Shown here in pieces: positions 19,593-30,144 of a DNA stretch of 64,000 bases. How positions within the stretch are numbered: position 1 is the first letter of the stretch; each line of letters opens with the position of its first letter. The position numbers were made by a program, and so were the translations under genes. The DNA lies in assembly GCA_016218715.1 (NCBI GenBank), contig JACRDG010000115.1, positions 1 through 64,000 of the forward strand, in the 5' to 3' direction. The notes beneath the pieces are model-generated. The model had not been told where the DNA came from. It searched no databases and saw only the letters and a program-made list of their open reading frames with translations. Source of the stretch: Desulfomonile tiedjei (GTDB taxonomy: Bacteria; Desulfobacterota; Desulfomonilia; Desulfomonilales; Desulfomonilaceae).

Positions 19593-20993
19593 ATGACAGT
19601 TCCCAAGTCAAAGATCCTCGTGGTGGACGACGAGTCATCACAACGCAAAATGCTCAAAGCCAACCTTTCGTTGGACGGCTATGAGGTGGTCGAGGCAGAA
19701 GACGGTTCTCATGCTATTGCCCGGGTCGCGGAGGAGTTCTTCGATCTTGTCCTGATGGACAATCGCATGACCCATGTGGACGGCATCGAGGCGCTGAAAC
19801 AGATCAAGCAGATCTCACCGGGGATCCCGGTCATCATCATCACGGCTTATGCATCTGTGGAAACCGCCGTACAAGCGCTCCAGTCAGGCGCGCACGACTA
19901 CCTCACCAAGCCGCTCGATATCGACGAGCTACGGATCAAGGTACAGCAGACGCTCGAGTTCTGGCGGCTTAAAGAAGAAAACATTCTTCAGAAGCGCCGG
20001 ATTGAAAATCTCTTTGACGCATCCAGCATCATAGGCCGTTCCCAGACGATGAAGGAGGTCATGGAGCGAGTAGCGCAAGTGGCTCCCTCCGAAGCGACCG
20101 TGCTCATCTTAGGGGAATCCGGAACGGGAAAAGAACTGATCGCGAACGCGCTGCATCAGGGATCTTCCCGGACAGACCGGCGGTTCATCAAAGTCAATTG
20201 TGCGGCCCTTCCTGAGACGCTCCTCGAGAGCGAGCTGTTCGGGCACGAGAAAGGAGCGTTTACCGGAGCCATCGCTCGCAGACCCGGTCGGTTCGAACTG
20301 GCCGATGGTGGAACGATCTTCCTTGACGAAATCGGCGAGATGACCCTTGCTACGCAGTCCAAGCTCCTCCGGGTCGTTCAGGAGCGGGAGTTCGAGCCGG
20401 TCGGATCGACGAAGACCGTCAAAGTGGATATCAGGATCATCACCGCGACGAACCGAAATCTGGAAGAAGAGGTCAAGGCCGGAAGATTCAGAGAAGATCT
20501 CTTCTACCGCCTCAACGTTGTTCCCATCCCGTTGCCTCCCCTGAGAGAGCGGAAGGAAGACATACCGCTGCTCGTGGAACACTTCCTCAAGGTCTACAAT
20601 GAGAAAAACGGCCGCAATCTGCAAGGATTCCACCCGCGTGCCCTGGACGCTCTGATGCGCTATGCTTGGCCGGGAAACATCAGAGAGCTGGAAAACGTGG
20701 TGGAACGTTCCGTCATCCTCTCCCGGGACGATTATGTCCCCTTTTCCGAGCTTCCCCTCCCCGTACGCGAGGCAACCGGTGACTCTGATGTAAAGGAAAT
20801 TCGAGAAGGCCTGCGTCCGGGCATGACCATCAGAGAAATGGAGAAAGAGTTGATCGTCAAAACTCTCGAAGAGAACGACGGCAACCGTACCCGTACCGCG
20901 CGGGTCTTGGGAATAACGCGGCGTACTCTCCAACACAAGCTCAAGGAATTCGGAATCGACCAGCCTGCCGCGGATGCAGCAGCGGAGGGTTGA
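19593..20993 (+). CDS. Sigma54-dependent response regulator (NtrC/ZraR family)
   Basis: REC domain with DLVLMDNRM; GESGTGKELIANALH; ELFGHEKGAFTGAIARRPGRFELADGGTIFLDEIGEM; Fis-type HTH. Confidence 0.95.
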   Translation: MTVPKSKILVVDDESSQRKMLKANLSLDGYEVVEAEDGSHAIARVAEEFFDLVLMDNRMTHVDGIEALKQIKQISPGIPVIIITAYASVETAVQALQSGAHDYLTKPLDIDELRIKVQQTLEFWRLKEENILQKRRIENLFDASSIIGRSQTMKEVMERVAQVAPSEATVLILGESGTGKELIANALHQGSSRTDRRFIKVNCAALPETLLESELFGHEKGAFTGAIARRPGRFELADGGTIFLDEIGEMTLATQSKLLRVVQEREFEPVGSTKTVKVDIRIITATNRNLEEEVKAGRFREDLFYRLNVVPIPLPPLRERKEDIPLLVEHFLKVYNEKNGRNLQGFHPRALDALMRYAWPGNIRELENVVERSVILSRDDYVPFSELPLPVREATGDSDVKEIREGLRPGMTIREMEKELIVKTLEENDGNRTRTARVLGITRRTLQHKLKEFGIDQPAADAAAEG

Positions 20994-21146
20994 GCAGGCC
21001 TCGCAGCCGCGTTCGCTCGGTGCGAGGCAACCTTAGACCGCAGGGCACGGCCAGCGCACTGGAGACCGTACCGCCCGGCCTGGGATCGGACCTGAGCCTG
21101 TGAGTGGACCATAGTCCTGCTGAGGAGCATTTCGGCCAGGTGTATC

Positions 21147-21377
21147 ATGGACCATCTCAGCTCGGTCAGATCCCCGCAGCACGCAGAGGCCTTGAAAGAG
21201 CGCGATCGATTCCTCTTCGCCCACCCCGAACTCGCGAACCTGCAGAAGCAGATCGATCGCAGACTCAAGGGAGCGACCACCGAGCACAACCGACTGGTCC
21301 TGATTCACCGTTTGATGATGGATTCCTTCATAGAGCTGGACGAGAAGCTTCAATACCTCATGGGGCGAGGTCGTTAG
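21147..21377 (+). CDS. Small hypothetical protein
   Basis: 76 aa, MDHLSSVRSPQHAEALKERDRFLFAHPELANLQKQIDRRLKGATTEHNRLVLIHRLMMDSFIELDEKLQYLMGRGR; protein-like composition. Confidence 0.6.
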   Translation: MDHLSSVRSPQHAEALKERDRFLFAHPELANLQKQIDRRLKGATTEHNRLVLIHRLMMDSFIELDEKLQYLMGRGR

Positions 21378-21657
21378 GCTTGGCATTGGGTCCAGCGGGT
21401 TCTGCCCCATCATTTCACTCCGGGCATTATTGTTGACAACGGCCACGAAGGCCGCGATATCGGTGTCTTCCCCGCCTCGAAGTGTTGCAATATATTGATT
21501 TTGCTGTTACAAAGTTGCGTGCAGGGAGGAGCAGGACTCCACGCTCGGTGCTCACACTGGGGAGGCCGGACGAGAGGTTGGCGGTTCCGCCATCAATCAC
21601 GGAAGGGAGACCGGTCCGCGTTCCAGCACCCACAGGTGCGGGAGGCGGCATGGTGCG

Positions 21658-23937
21658 ATGGCCGCATTCTTCTCACGAGATAAAACCAGGGCACTCTTCG
21701 ACGCCATCCAGCAGGGCCAGGATATGGTGGTGCGGCAGCTACTCCAGAAGGGGACTGACGTAAACTGCAGGGGGGACGGAGGGTTTACCCCGCTTATCAA
21801 GGCGATCACCGTCGGCCAGGGCCGCGTGGTCAAGGCCGTTCTGGACGAGAAACCTGACCTCAACGTAAAGGACGACCGGGGGTACACGGCGCTCATGACC
21901 GCGGTCCTCGCGAACAATGCGAGAATCTGCCGATCGCTCCTCGCCAAGGGAGCGGACACGGAAATCGGGGACAGAGAGGGAAACACGCCTCTCATGATGG
22001 CGTCGTTCCACGGCCACACGGAGGTTCTGCAATTGCTTTTGGAGCGGGGGGCTTCTGTCAATGCCCGGGCCCTGGATGGGGCTACCGCACTGATTCTGGC
22101 TCTGCGGTCAGGCCTGCCTATTGCAATGGCCAAACTGCTGGACAAGGGAGCGGAGGTCGACGCCAAGGATCAGACCGGCTGGACCTGTCTCATGCGCGCG
22201 GCAGCGGAAGGCAATATCGGGATCATTAACCTCCTCCTCAAGAAAGGCGCCAGGGTCAACGCGACCGACATCGCGGGGAGAACCGCGCTGATGAAAGCTG
22301 CGTACCAGGGTAATATCGAGGCCCTGGAGGTGCTCCTGGATGCCGGAGCGGATCCCGACGCCCGAGATCAGGCCGGCTGGACCTCGCTCATGATCGTGGC
22401 CGATCGAGGCCACGTCCAGGTGGCCAAATGCCTTCTCGACCGGGGAGCAGCGGTCGACTCGCGAGACAAGTCCGGACGAACCGCGTTGATGTGGGCTGCC
22501 CGCGCGGGGCGAGTCCCTATCGTAAGCGTCCTCCTGGACTGCGGCGCATTTATCGACGCGGCAGACCGAATGGGCATGACTCCCGTCCTCTGGGCTTCTC
22601 AGGAGGCTCACGAAGAGGTGGTGGAGCTTCTCCTTCAGCGGGGCGCCACGGTCGACGAAGAAACCGAGAAGACCATCGAAACCATGATCGAGGCCACCGA
22701 CGAAAGTCGGACGGAAACGCTCGAACTCACCCTCGACCGCGGGCTCCTGGTCGATGCGCGCGTCAAACAGGCCAGGGACGAGCTGATCTCAGCAGCCGGC
22801 GCAGCCAATGTCGAGCTCGTGCAACGGCTCCTGGCCCAAGGGGTGGACGTAAATGCCCGCAACAAATACGAAGTGACCCCTCTGATGCGAGCGTGCCATC
22901 GCGGGTATGCCGATATTGTCCGACTCCTATTGGACGCAGGGGCAGACGTGGAAGCGAGGGACAAAGACGGCAAGACCGCACTGATGAAGGCCTGCTCGGC
23001 CGGACGCCCGGACATTGTCCGGATGCTCCTTGACGCGGACGCGGACCCCAATTCAGGGACCAGGTATGGACTGACTCCCCTTATGCGCGCTTCCTACCAG
23101 GGGCGACTGGAGGTGGTGCAGCTCCTCCTCGACTGGGGTGCCGACTTCACGGCGAGAGATAAGGCGGGCTTTACCGCATTGGATTGGGCGGCTACCAAAG
23201 GGCATTCCCTGGTCGTCGACTTGCTCCAGAGCATGGGAGCACCGATGCGGAACACGGAGCCGTCCGGCGAACCGGCTACCAGGGAAACGCCCCAGCGTCG
23301 GCCGACACAAAAAGAACCAGCGGTCCTCATAGAGGATGGTTTTCACGAAGGGCGGGGCCGGGACGCCGAGGTCCTCATCGAAGCTTGCATCGGGCAAACC
23401 ACGGTTCACGTGGACCTGCTCCTCGGGTCGGGGATGGACGTCAACGCCCAGGACAGGGCCGGCAGGACATGTCTAATGTGGGCGTGTTACAAGAATCGGG
23501 GGAACATCGTGAGACGCCTCCTCCGGCAGGGAGCGGACGTCAACGTGCAGGACGCCGGCGGGCGAACCGCGCTCATGTGGGCCGTGCTCTTCGCAAGCCG
23601 AGAAGTGGTGGAGGGGATTCTCGACGGAGCGGAGATCGACCTGCAGGACCAACACGGCCGGACCGCGCTCATGTGGGCTAGTCTCGGCGGCAATGCCGAG
23701 CTCGTCCAGCGGGTTCTGGCCTCGGGGCCCGACATAGACGCCACGGACAACGAAGGCAAGACCGCGCTCATCTGGGCGTGCGAGAAGGGGCATGCCCCGG
23801 TGGTCAAAATGCTCCTCACATGGGGTGCAGACACGGCGATCACGGCCAACAACGGCAAGACTGCTCGGGATTTCGCGGTGGAACGTGCAAACGACGATGT
23901 CGTGCTCGTGCTGGACGAAACAGAACCGTCGCGCTAG
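21658..23937 (+). CDS. Large ankyrin-repeat protein (about 20 repeats)
   Basis: Recurrent GRTALMWAAxxGxxxIVxxLLDxGADVxAxDKxGxTALM units across 759 aa. Confidence 0.93.
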   Translation: MAAFFSRDKTRALFDAIQQGQDMVVRQLLQKGTDVNCRGDGGFTPLIKAITVGQGRVVKAVLDEKPDLNVKDDRGYTALMTAVLANNARICRSLLAKGADTEIGDREGNTPLMMASFHGHTEVLQLLLERGASVNARALDGATALILALRSGLPIAMAKLLDKGAEVDAKDQTGWTCLMRAAAEGNIGIINLLLKKGARVNATDIAGRTALMKAAYQGNIEALEVLLDAGADPDARDQAGWTSLMIVADRGHVQVAKCLLDRGAAVDSRDKSGRTALMWAARAGRVPIVSVLLDCGAFIDAADRMGMTPVLWASQEAHEEVVELLLQRGATVDEETEKTIETMIEATDESRTETLELTLDRGLLVDARVKQARDELISAAGAANVELVQRLLAQGVDVNARNKYEVTPLMRACHRGYADIVRLLLDAGADVEARDKDGKTALMKACSAGRPDIVRMLLDADADPNSGTRYGLTPLMRASYQGRLEVVQLLLDWGADFTARDKAGFTALDWAATKGHSLVVDLLQSMGAPMRNTEPSGEPATRETPQRRPTQKEPAVLIEDGFHEGRGRDAEVLIEACIGQTTVHVDLLLGSGMDVNAQDRAGRTCLMWACYKNRGNIVRRLLRQGADVNVQDAGGRTALMWAVLFASREVVEGILDGAEIDLQDQHGRTALMWASLGGNAELVQRVLASGPDIDATDNEGKTALIWACEKGHAPVVKMLLTWGADTAITANNGKTARDFAVERANDDVVLVLDETEPSR

Positions 23938-24023
23938 AGTGCCTCGGCCCCTCGGGCCGACCCGAATTCTGTGCCCGAGTGTCGTATAATATGAGCGATC
24001 GGTCTTCGAAGAGGGGACTACCT

Positions 24024-24470
24024 ATGAAACCCAGAACATACTCTTCCGGATGGATGTGCGCTTCCCGTGCTACAGTGTTGCGGGTTTCGCGTTTCCTCGT
24101 CTCATTGGCGGTCCTGCTCTCGATCGGGTTCCCCGCAGCAGCTCAAGACAAGGATGGGCTTCCACCATCCGCGACGGTGACCACGCAACAGACCGCCGAG
24201 GGGACCCAGCAGCCCGCAAAGCCTCCGGCCCCGAACAAAGCGTCGAAGGCCAAGGTGATTCAGAACAACGGCCAGCCAGCGACTGCGGTTCGGGTCCCCA
24301 AAGGGGATCCTCCCACGAGTACTGAGTTGAACTCGCGAATGAGGAACGCAATACGCACGGACCAGAATATCTCCCGGACCATGCGCCAGCTTGACGCGAC
24401 CACGCGGGACATGAGAAGAGACCTGGGCCGCATACAGAGGCTGGATAGGCTGAATAGACTCCTCCGATGA
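24024..24470 (+). CDS. Secreted hypothetical protein
   Basis: MKPRTYSSGWMCASRATVLRVSRFLVSLAVLLSIGFPAAAQDKDG (signal peptide), P/T/K-rich mature part. Confidence 0.65.
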   Translation: MKPRTYSSGWMCASRATVLRVSRFLVSLAVLLSIGFPAAAQDKDGLPPSATVTTQQTAEGTQQPAKPPAPNKASKAKVIQNNGQPATAVRVPKGDPPTSTELNSRMRNAIRTDQNISRTMRQLDATTRDMRRDLGRIQRLDRLNRLLR

Positions 24471-24555
24471 AGGACCGCGGTCGATGCGAGTGCCTTGCCT
24501 CCCGCTTCTCGACCATGGATTCACAAGACATTTCCACGGATTGTCGAGAGACGAT

Positions 24556-26127
24556 TCAGCCTTCGGCTTCCACAAGTTCCGGCGGGATCTCGATCACGAA
24601 CTCCGTGCCGCCGTTTTCGTAGCAATCTTCAACGGTAGCGCAGCACGAGCAGTTTGCTATATCTCCGGGGCACCGGTCGCGCACGGTGGGGATACAAGAA
24701 CAGCGCCGACTTCTGAAACGGATGTTGAATCCGAAGCGCTTTGAGAAAATCTTGATCTTCAGCAGATCCGTCCCACTGCCGCCCGCGCCGAAGTCGTACT
24801 GCCTCCCCGAGGTGTACATGTCGGTCTCGCTGACGGGATAGAACCCTTCAAAGATGTTCTGTTGCTCACTCTCAGGGATCCCTACACCGTAATCTCGAAC
24901 CGTAATTGTGTACCCCGCAGGGGACATCTCTCCTGTGACCACGATACTGCCGCGGTCCGGAGTGTTTTCGATCGCGTTGCGGATCAGGCCGTCGAGCGAG
25001 GATATCAGGATGTGGCCCTGGATCTTGATGATCGCCGGGGGTGGGGGCACAAACTCGATGTCCAGGACACGATCGCCCTTCATGCGGGCGACGCGGGCTT
25101 CCGCCTCCTGAAACGCGGTTACGACTGAAACGCCTGCCCTCTGTACTGTCTCGCTGGGGAAGAAGTCGTCGATTCGCCGTCGGAGAGATTCGAGGGCCTC
25201 GGCCAAGCCGGGTTCCTCTTCCTGGCGTATCTCCACGAAATCCTTCAGATGGTCGAGGAATTGCAGAACGACCTCCCGTTCGGGGTATGCTTTGTCCTCT
25301 ACGATGTGTCCCACCTGTTTTTCGATCACCTGGAGGCGTCCCAGGTTCCTGTACAAGCGCTCAAAGGGAAAGTCCTCGGGTACGAGGCCCTTGCGCTCGA
25401 TGCGTTGCTCCATCATCTTCAGCGAGGCCTCGAGGATAGCCAGCGGCGTCTTCAGCTCATGTGAGAGGTGGTGCAGGATCTTGTTCTTGACGCGGTTGAG
25501 CCTCTCCAGTTCTTTGTAGGACTTGCTGAGACTCTCGTAGTACGAGGCGTTCTCGAGCGCGAGGGCTACATTGCCGGCCAGGGCCGCCATGATTTCAGTA
25601 TCTGCCTCGGTGAAAGAGCCGTCGATTCTGTTCAGAGCGTACAGCACTCCGAGCCGCTTTTCTCTCGACTGCAACGGGACGCAGATCATGGTGCGAGTTT
25701 TGAAGCCGGACTTCAGCTCCACCGGCCTATACAGCCGAGGGTCATTGGCCGCGTCGTGAACCAAGGCCGGTTGGCCTGTCTTGAAAACCCATCCGCAGAC
25801 ACCCTGATCTCCCGGGACCCGAATTTCGTCCCGCGCGGATGCGAGAAGGTTCTCTTTGTCCAGAACTTTTCGCCAAACGAATTCGTCCCTTTCGCTGTCG
25901 TAGAGCAGAACTCCGGCTCCCTCGCAATCAAGCACTCGCTGAACTTCGCTCACGATGACGTTGAGCAGCTGATCGAGGTCCATCGTGGACGCAAGGGCAT
26001 GAGCCGCCTTGAACAACAGGATCATTTTGGCCTGGTCTTGAAAGACCTTCGACTCCAGTTCTGCTGATAATACCGGCTCGCGATGGGGAAAATCAGACAT
26101 GTCGCCGCCTTCCCTGGCCTTGTTCAT
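24556..26127 (-). CDS. GAF-domain sensor histidine kinase with Cys-rich insertion in the HATPase domain
   Basis: KILHHLSHELKTPLAILEASLKMME H-box; GAF domain; near C-terminus RCSCIPTVRDRCPGDIANCSCCATVEDCYENGGTEFVIEIP. Confidence 0.9.
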   Translation of the reverse strand: MNKAREGGDMSDFPHREPVLSAELESKVFQDQAKMILLFKAAHALASTMDLDQLLNVIVSEVQRVLDCEGAGVLLYDSERDEFVWRKVLDKENLLASARDEIRVPGDQGVCGWVFKTGQPALVHDAANDPRLYRPVELKSGFKTRTMICVPLQSREKRLGVLYALNRIDGSFTEADTEIMAALAGNVALALENASYYESLSKSYKELERLNRVKNKILHHLSHELKTPLAILEASLKMMEQRIERKGLVPEDFPFERLYRNLGRLQVIEKQVGHIVEDKAYPEREVVLQFLDHLKDFVEIRQEEEPGLAEALESLRRRIDDFFPSETVQRAGVSVVTAFQEAEARVARMKGDRVLDIEFVPPPPAIIKIQGHILISSLDGLIRNAIENTPDRGSIVVTGEMSPAGYTITVRDYGVGIPESEQQNIFEGFYPVSETDMYTSGRQYDFGAGGSGTDLLKIKIFSKRFGFNIRFRSRRCSCIPTVRDRCPGDIANCSCCATVEDCYENGGTEFVIEIPPELVEAEG

Positions 26128-26213
26128 GAGGAGATCTCCGGAGAAACGAGGGGACTCGGCGAATCTGTTGGAATAACTGAAAAAGTCTTGGGGAAAGGAC
26201 CTCTGCCACCATT

Positions 26214-28193
26214 TCAGGATGAGGGAACCACTGCGCCGGTATCGGCACGTGCTCCTCGGACAAAGGCCAGTCGCCGCGGCTTGGTCGCGGCATCGCCATC
26301 AAGCATGGCCAGGACCCGGTCAATGATTCCGTCCGCTGTCAAACCCAGATCTGACAAGAGTTCCGCTCTAGTTCCGTGCTCGACGAAGGAATCAGGCACT
26401 CCCATGCGGCTCACTTTGACCCCTTCCAGGCCTTCTTCGGAGAAGAGTTCCAGGATGCAGCTCCCAAAACCACCCGCAAGGATCCCTTCTTCCACGGTAA
26501 TCACTTTGCAAGTGGCCAGAGCCTTCTTAACGATGAGTTCTCTGTCCAGCGGCTTGACGAAGCGGGCGTCGAGAACGCCAACGGAGATCCCTTGCTCGGC
26601 AAGCCTGCGGGCTGCCTCGACGGCCGGTGCCACCATAGAGCCAAGGGCGATGACCAGCAGATCCCTCCCCTCAACGAGCATTCGTGCTTGTCCCACGGGT
26701 ATGGGCACCGGTTCCTTCTTGAGAGGCACGCCCAATCCTCGCGCACGAGGATACCTGATGGCCACGGGCCCATCCAACGTCAGCGCCGTAGCCAACATGT
26801 CGGCCAGTTCGTCCTCGTCGGAAGGGGCCATGAACGTGAGATTCGGGATGTTCCTGGCAAACGCTATGTCGAAGACGCCATGATGCGTGGGACCGTCCTC
26901 CCCGACCACCCCTGCCCGGTCCATGGCCAGGACCACGGGAAACTGCTGCATGCACACGTCGTGGATGAGATGATCGTAGCCACGTTGCATGAAAGTGGAG
27001 TAGATCGCGACCACCGGCCGGTACCCCTCTGCCGCGAGGCCCGCAGCAAAGATGACGCCGTGCTGCTCAGCGATGCCGACGTCGAAGAACCTGGTCGGAT
27101 AGAGTCGCGCAAACTCAGCCAGGCCCGTGCCATACTCCATGGCTGCGGTGATGGCAACGACCTGAGGATCGTTCTGCGCCAATTTCACCATGGTCTTTCC
27201 AAAGACCGTCGTATACGAAGGAGGGGATTCATCCTTTTCAATGCGACCGGTTGACACGTCAAACGGCCCGACGCCATGGAATCGGCTCGGCTGTTGCTCT
27301 GCGAAGCAGTACCCTTTCCCCTTGCAGGTGACGGTGTGAATCAGGACCGGCCGACGGAAGCGCTTCACGTTGTTAAAGGTGTCTATGAGATGCTTTAACC
27401 GATGTCCGTCGATGGGGCCCACATAGGTGAAGCCGAGTTCCTCGAAGAGACGACCGGGCGTGATGAACCCTTTCAGAGCATCCTCGAACTGCTTGGCGAG
27501 CACATACATGGACCTGCCCATCACTCCGGGAATATTCTTGAGAATGGTCTTTATCTCATCTCGGAACCGCCTCACGATCTGGCCGGTCATGATCCGATTG
27601 AGATATGCTGCCATTGCTCCGACATTGGGAGAAATGGACATCTCGTTGTCGTTGAGTACGATGATGAGGTCCTTTTTCGCCACGCCCGCCTGATTGAGCC
27701 CCTCGTAGCATACCCCACAGGTAAGCGATCCGTCCCCTACCACCGCGATCACTTTGTGATCGTCTCCGTCGAAACAACGCGCCTGGGCCAGACCGGCTGC
27801 AACGCTGATTGCATTCCCCGCGTGCCCGACGTCAAACGAGTCGTACGGGCTCTCCCGTCGCTTCGGGAAACCCGATATACCGCCCTTGGTGCGCAGCGTG
27901 TGGAACGCGTCTTTCCGGTCGGTCAGGATTTTGTAGGTGTAGGCCTGATGCCCAACATCGAACACGATGCGATCTTGCGGCGGGGAAAAAACCTTGAGCA
28001 GAGCGAGCGTCACCTCCACCATGCCCAGACTCGACGCGAGGTGGCCCCCACGTTTGGAGACGGTGTCGATGATGACGCCGCGAACCTCGCCGGCCAGCGC
28101 CTGCAGTTCATCCAAAGACAACTCTTTGATGTCTTCCGGCGATTGGATACGCTTGAGAACGGATTCGTTTTGCTGGGTGGTCGTTTCTTCCAT
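26214..28193 (-). CDS. dxs: 1-deoxy-D-xylulose-5-phosphate synthase
   Basis: GGHLASSLGMVEVTLALLKVF, GDGSLTCGVCYEGLNQAGV, EQHGVIFAAGLAAEGYRPVVAIYSTFMQRGYDHLIHDV. Confidence 0.96.
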   Translation of the reverse strand: MEETTTQQNESVLKRIQSPEDIKELSLDELQALAGEVRGVIIDTVSKRGGHLASSLGMVEVTLALLKVFSPPQDRIVFDVGHQAYTYKILTDRKDAFHTLRTKGGISGFPKRRESPYDSFDVGHAGNAISVAAGLAQARCFDGDDHKVIAVVGDGSLTCGVCYEGLNQAGVAKKDLIIVLNDNEMSISPNVGAMAAYLNRIMTGQIVRRFRDEIKTILKNIPGVMGRSMYVLAKQFEDALKGFITPGRLFEELGFTYVGPIDGHRLKHLIDTFNNVKRFRRPVLIHTVTCKGKGYCFAEQQPSRFHGVGPFDVSTGRIEKDESPPSYTTVFGKTMVKLAQNDPQVVAITAAMEYGTGLAEFARLYPTRFFDVGIAEQHGVIFAAGLAAEGYRPVVAIYSTFMQRGYDHLIHDVCMQQFPVVLAMDRAGVVGEDGPTHHGVFDIAFARNIPNLTFMAPSDEDELADMLATALTLDGPVAIRYPRARGLGVPLKKEPVPIPVGQARMLVEGRDLLVIALGSMVAPAVEAARRLAEQGISVGVLDARFVKPLDRELIVKKALATCKVITVEEGILAGGFGSCILELFSEEGLEGVKVSRMGVPDSFVEHGTRAELLSDLGLTADGIIDRVLAMLDGDAATKPRRLAFVRGARADTGAVVPSS

Positions 28194-28203
28194 CGTACCG
28201 AGA

Positions 28204-29094
28204 TCAACTCATGCGGCTGCCAACATACTCACCGATCCGAGCCAGCGGCTCCGCGGTTTGTCCGAGTGGTTTGAGCGTTTCCAGAGCTGCTTCGAGCCTC
28301 CGACGCATCAATTCCTTTGCCTTTTCCTTGCCCAAGAGCCTGGGGAACGTGGCTTTGCCGCGGTCCTGGTCTTTTCTCACCGCTTTGCCCAGCTTGGCGG
28401 CATCTCCTTCCAGATCCAGCAAGTCATCCCGGATCTGGAAAACCGTTCCAAGTAGCTCACCGAAAGTCCCCAGAATCTCAATCTGTTCGCGGGTGCCTCC
28501 GGCGAGCGTAGCGCCGCAAGTCAAAGATGCCCTGATCAAAGCAGCGGTCTTGTTCTGTACGATAAACTCAACCGTCGCTTCGTCCACCGCCTTCCCTTCA
28601 CAGGAGATGTCCGCGACCTGGCCTGCGATCAACTTCGCGGGGCCGGATGCCGCGGCCAGCTCTCCGACCACTTTCAAGAGCCTATCGGGGCGATACACTC
28701 GTTCGGCTCCTGGGGAACTGAGGACGGAGAACGCAAAACTCAAAAGTGCGTCCCCTGCTAGAATCGCCAGGGCTTCGCCGAAGACCTTGTGGGAGGTCGG
28801 CTTTCCTCGCCTTACGTCGTCGTTGTCCATGGCCGGCAGGTCATCATGGATCAGAGAGTACGTATGGACGCATTCGAGCGCCACTGCCAGAGGCAAAACA
28901 CTCTCGGGCTTCGCCCCGACCACTTCCGCCGCGGACATGGCCAGAATAGGGCGGATTCTCTTGCCGCCCGCAAAGACGCTGTACCTCATGGCCTCGTTCA
29001 GGACCGTGGCGTCATTATCGTCCCTAGGCAGCATATCGTCAAGGGCCTTGTCCACCAGTTCGCGGCGGTAGGTAAGGTATTCGTCGAGGTTCAC
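28204..29094 (-). CDS. ispA: Polyprenyl (farnesyl/geranyl) diphosphate synthase
   Basis: ALECVHTYSLIHDDLPAMDNDDVRRGKPTSHK, FQIRDDLLDLEGD; GTG start at 29094 (NLDEYLTYRRELVDKAL). Confidence 0.93.
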   Translation of the reverse strand: MNLDEYLTYRRELVDKALDDMLPRDDNDATVLNEAMRYSVFAGGKRIRPILAMSAAEVVGAKPESVLPLAVALECVHTYSLIHDDLPAMDNDDVRRGKPTSHKVFGEALAILAGDALLSFAFSVLSSPGAERVYRPDRLLKVVGELAAASGPAKLIAGQVADISCEGKAVDEATVEFIVQNKTAALIRASLTCGATLAGGTREQIEILGTFGELLGTVFQIRDDLLDLEGDAAKLGKAVRKDQDRGKATFPRLLGKEKAKELMRRRLEAALETLKPLGQTAEPLARIGEYVGSRMS

Positions 29095-29104
29095 AATCCC
29101 GCCC

Positions 29105-29347
29105 CTACTCGTCCGCCCGGGTGAAAGGGACCTTTTCCATCGTGGCAAGCAGCTCTTCCACGCGGCCTTCCGAGCGGTTCAACATGTCGAAGAGCCGGCG
29201 TGAAAGCTGGATTCCTTCCTCAAACAATTTCAGGCTCTCATCCAGGCCGAGCCCCCCTTGTTCCATCTTTTCGACTATTGCACGCAGCCGTTCCAGGTGC
29301 TGGTCGAAATGTTCGACACTCTCTTCGTATTCTTTGGGCTTTTTCAT
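29105..29347 (-). CDS. xseB: Exodeoxyribonuclease VII small subunit
   Basis: MKKPKEYEESVEHFDQHLERLRAIVEKMEQGGLGLDESLKLFEEGIQLSRRL. Confidence 0.92.
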   Translation of the reverse strand: MKKPKEYEESVEHFDQHLERLRAIVEKMEQGGLGLDESLKLFEEGIQLSRRLFDMLNRSEGRVEELLATMEKVPFTRADE

Positions 29348-29426
29348 GGTGCAGGCGAAGCCTCTGGCCTCTCTCCTCATGAATGGGAATCGCTGCGTGC
29401 AATATCACGCGGTCATGTCGGCGGAA

Positions 29427-29999
29427 CTATTTGGCGGCACCCTCGTGCGGGATCAGCTCGCTCAGCTCTCTTTTTGCCGCGGCGTTGCTGGGATCGGCCT
29501 TCACAGCCTTGCGAAAGCAGACGATGGCCTCCCGGTTTCTCAGAAAAAACTTCTTCAGGACGTACCCTTCGAGATAATACCCCTCTCCGAGTTTCTGCGG
29601 CAAGACATCCCGAAGCATTTCTCTCAGCTTGTTTGCAGCACGAATATCCTTGAGCGCGGTCTTGACGTACTGGGCGGGAAAGCCCTGGTGCAAACGTCCT
29701 TTGATCTTGGTTTCCGCGATCGCGAACAGCGTATCGCCGTAAAGACCCGTCTCAGCGGCCTGCGCGGCTTCGAGAGTCAGCCGGGCCTCTTCCATGAGGT
29801 CGAGAGCTTCCAGATAGTTGGTCTTGTCGGAGAGTTCCTGACCTACCCTCAACAGCTTTTCGGCCTGGACGACCCCCATGTCCGCGGCGTGGGCCACTGG
29901 CAGGCAGGTCCCTAGAGCCAGGACCCAGCCCAGCCAAAGCCCGGTGAGGCACCATCGCCAGCGCGAAAGGAACGCCAGTGCGGTCAACAATTTCCACAT
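29427..29999 (-). CDS. Exported TPR-like hypothetical protein
   Basis: MWKLLTALAFLSRWRWCLTGLWLGWVLALGTCLPVAHAADM signal sequence, helical repeats. Confidence 0.7.
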   Translation of the reverse strand: MWKLLTALAFLSRWRWCLTGLWLGWVLALGTCLPVAHAADMGVVQAEKLLRVGQELSDKTNYLEALDLMEEARLTLEAAQAAETGLYGDTLFAIAETKIKGRLHQGFPAQYVKTALKDIRAANKLREMLRDVLPQKLGEGYYLEGYVLKKFFLRNREAIVCFRKAVKADPSNAAAKRELSELIPHEGAAK

Positions 30000-30144
30000 C
30001 ACGTCCACGGTTCCCCGTGAAGGCCGTGACCAAAACACCCGCATGGGACGCTCTACCACGTCCTGGGGCCGGCTCCCCCGCAGGATCGTACCTCGCTGAG
30101 CTCTGTGCCCTGCTCCCTGGTGCGTTTGCCCACGGGCCGGCATG

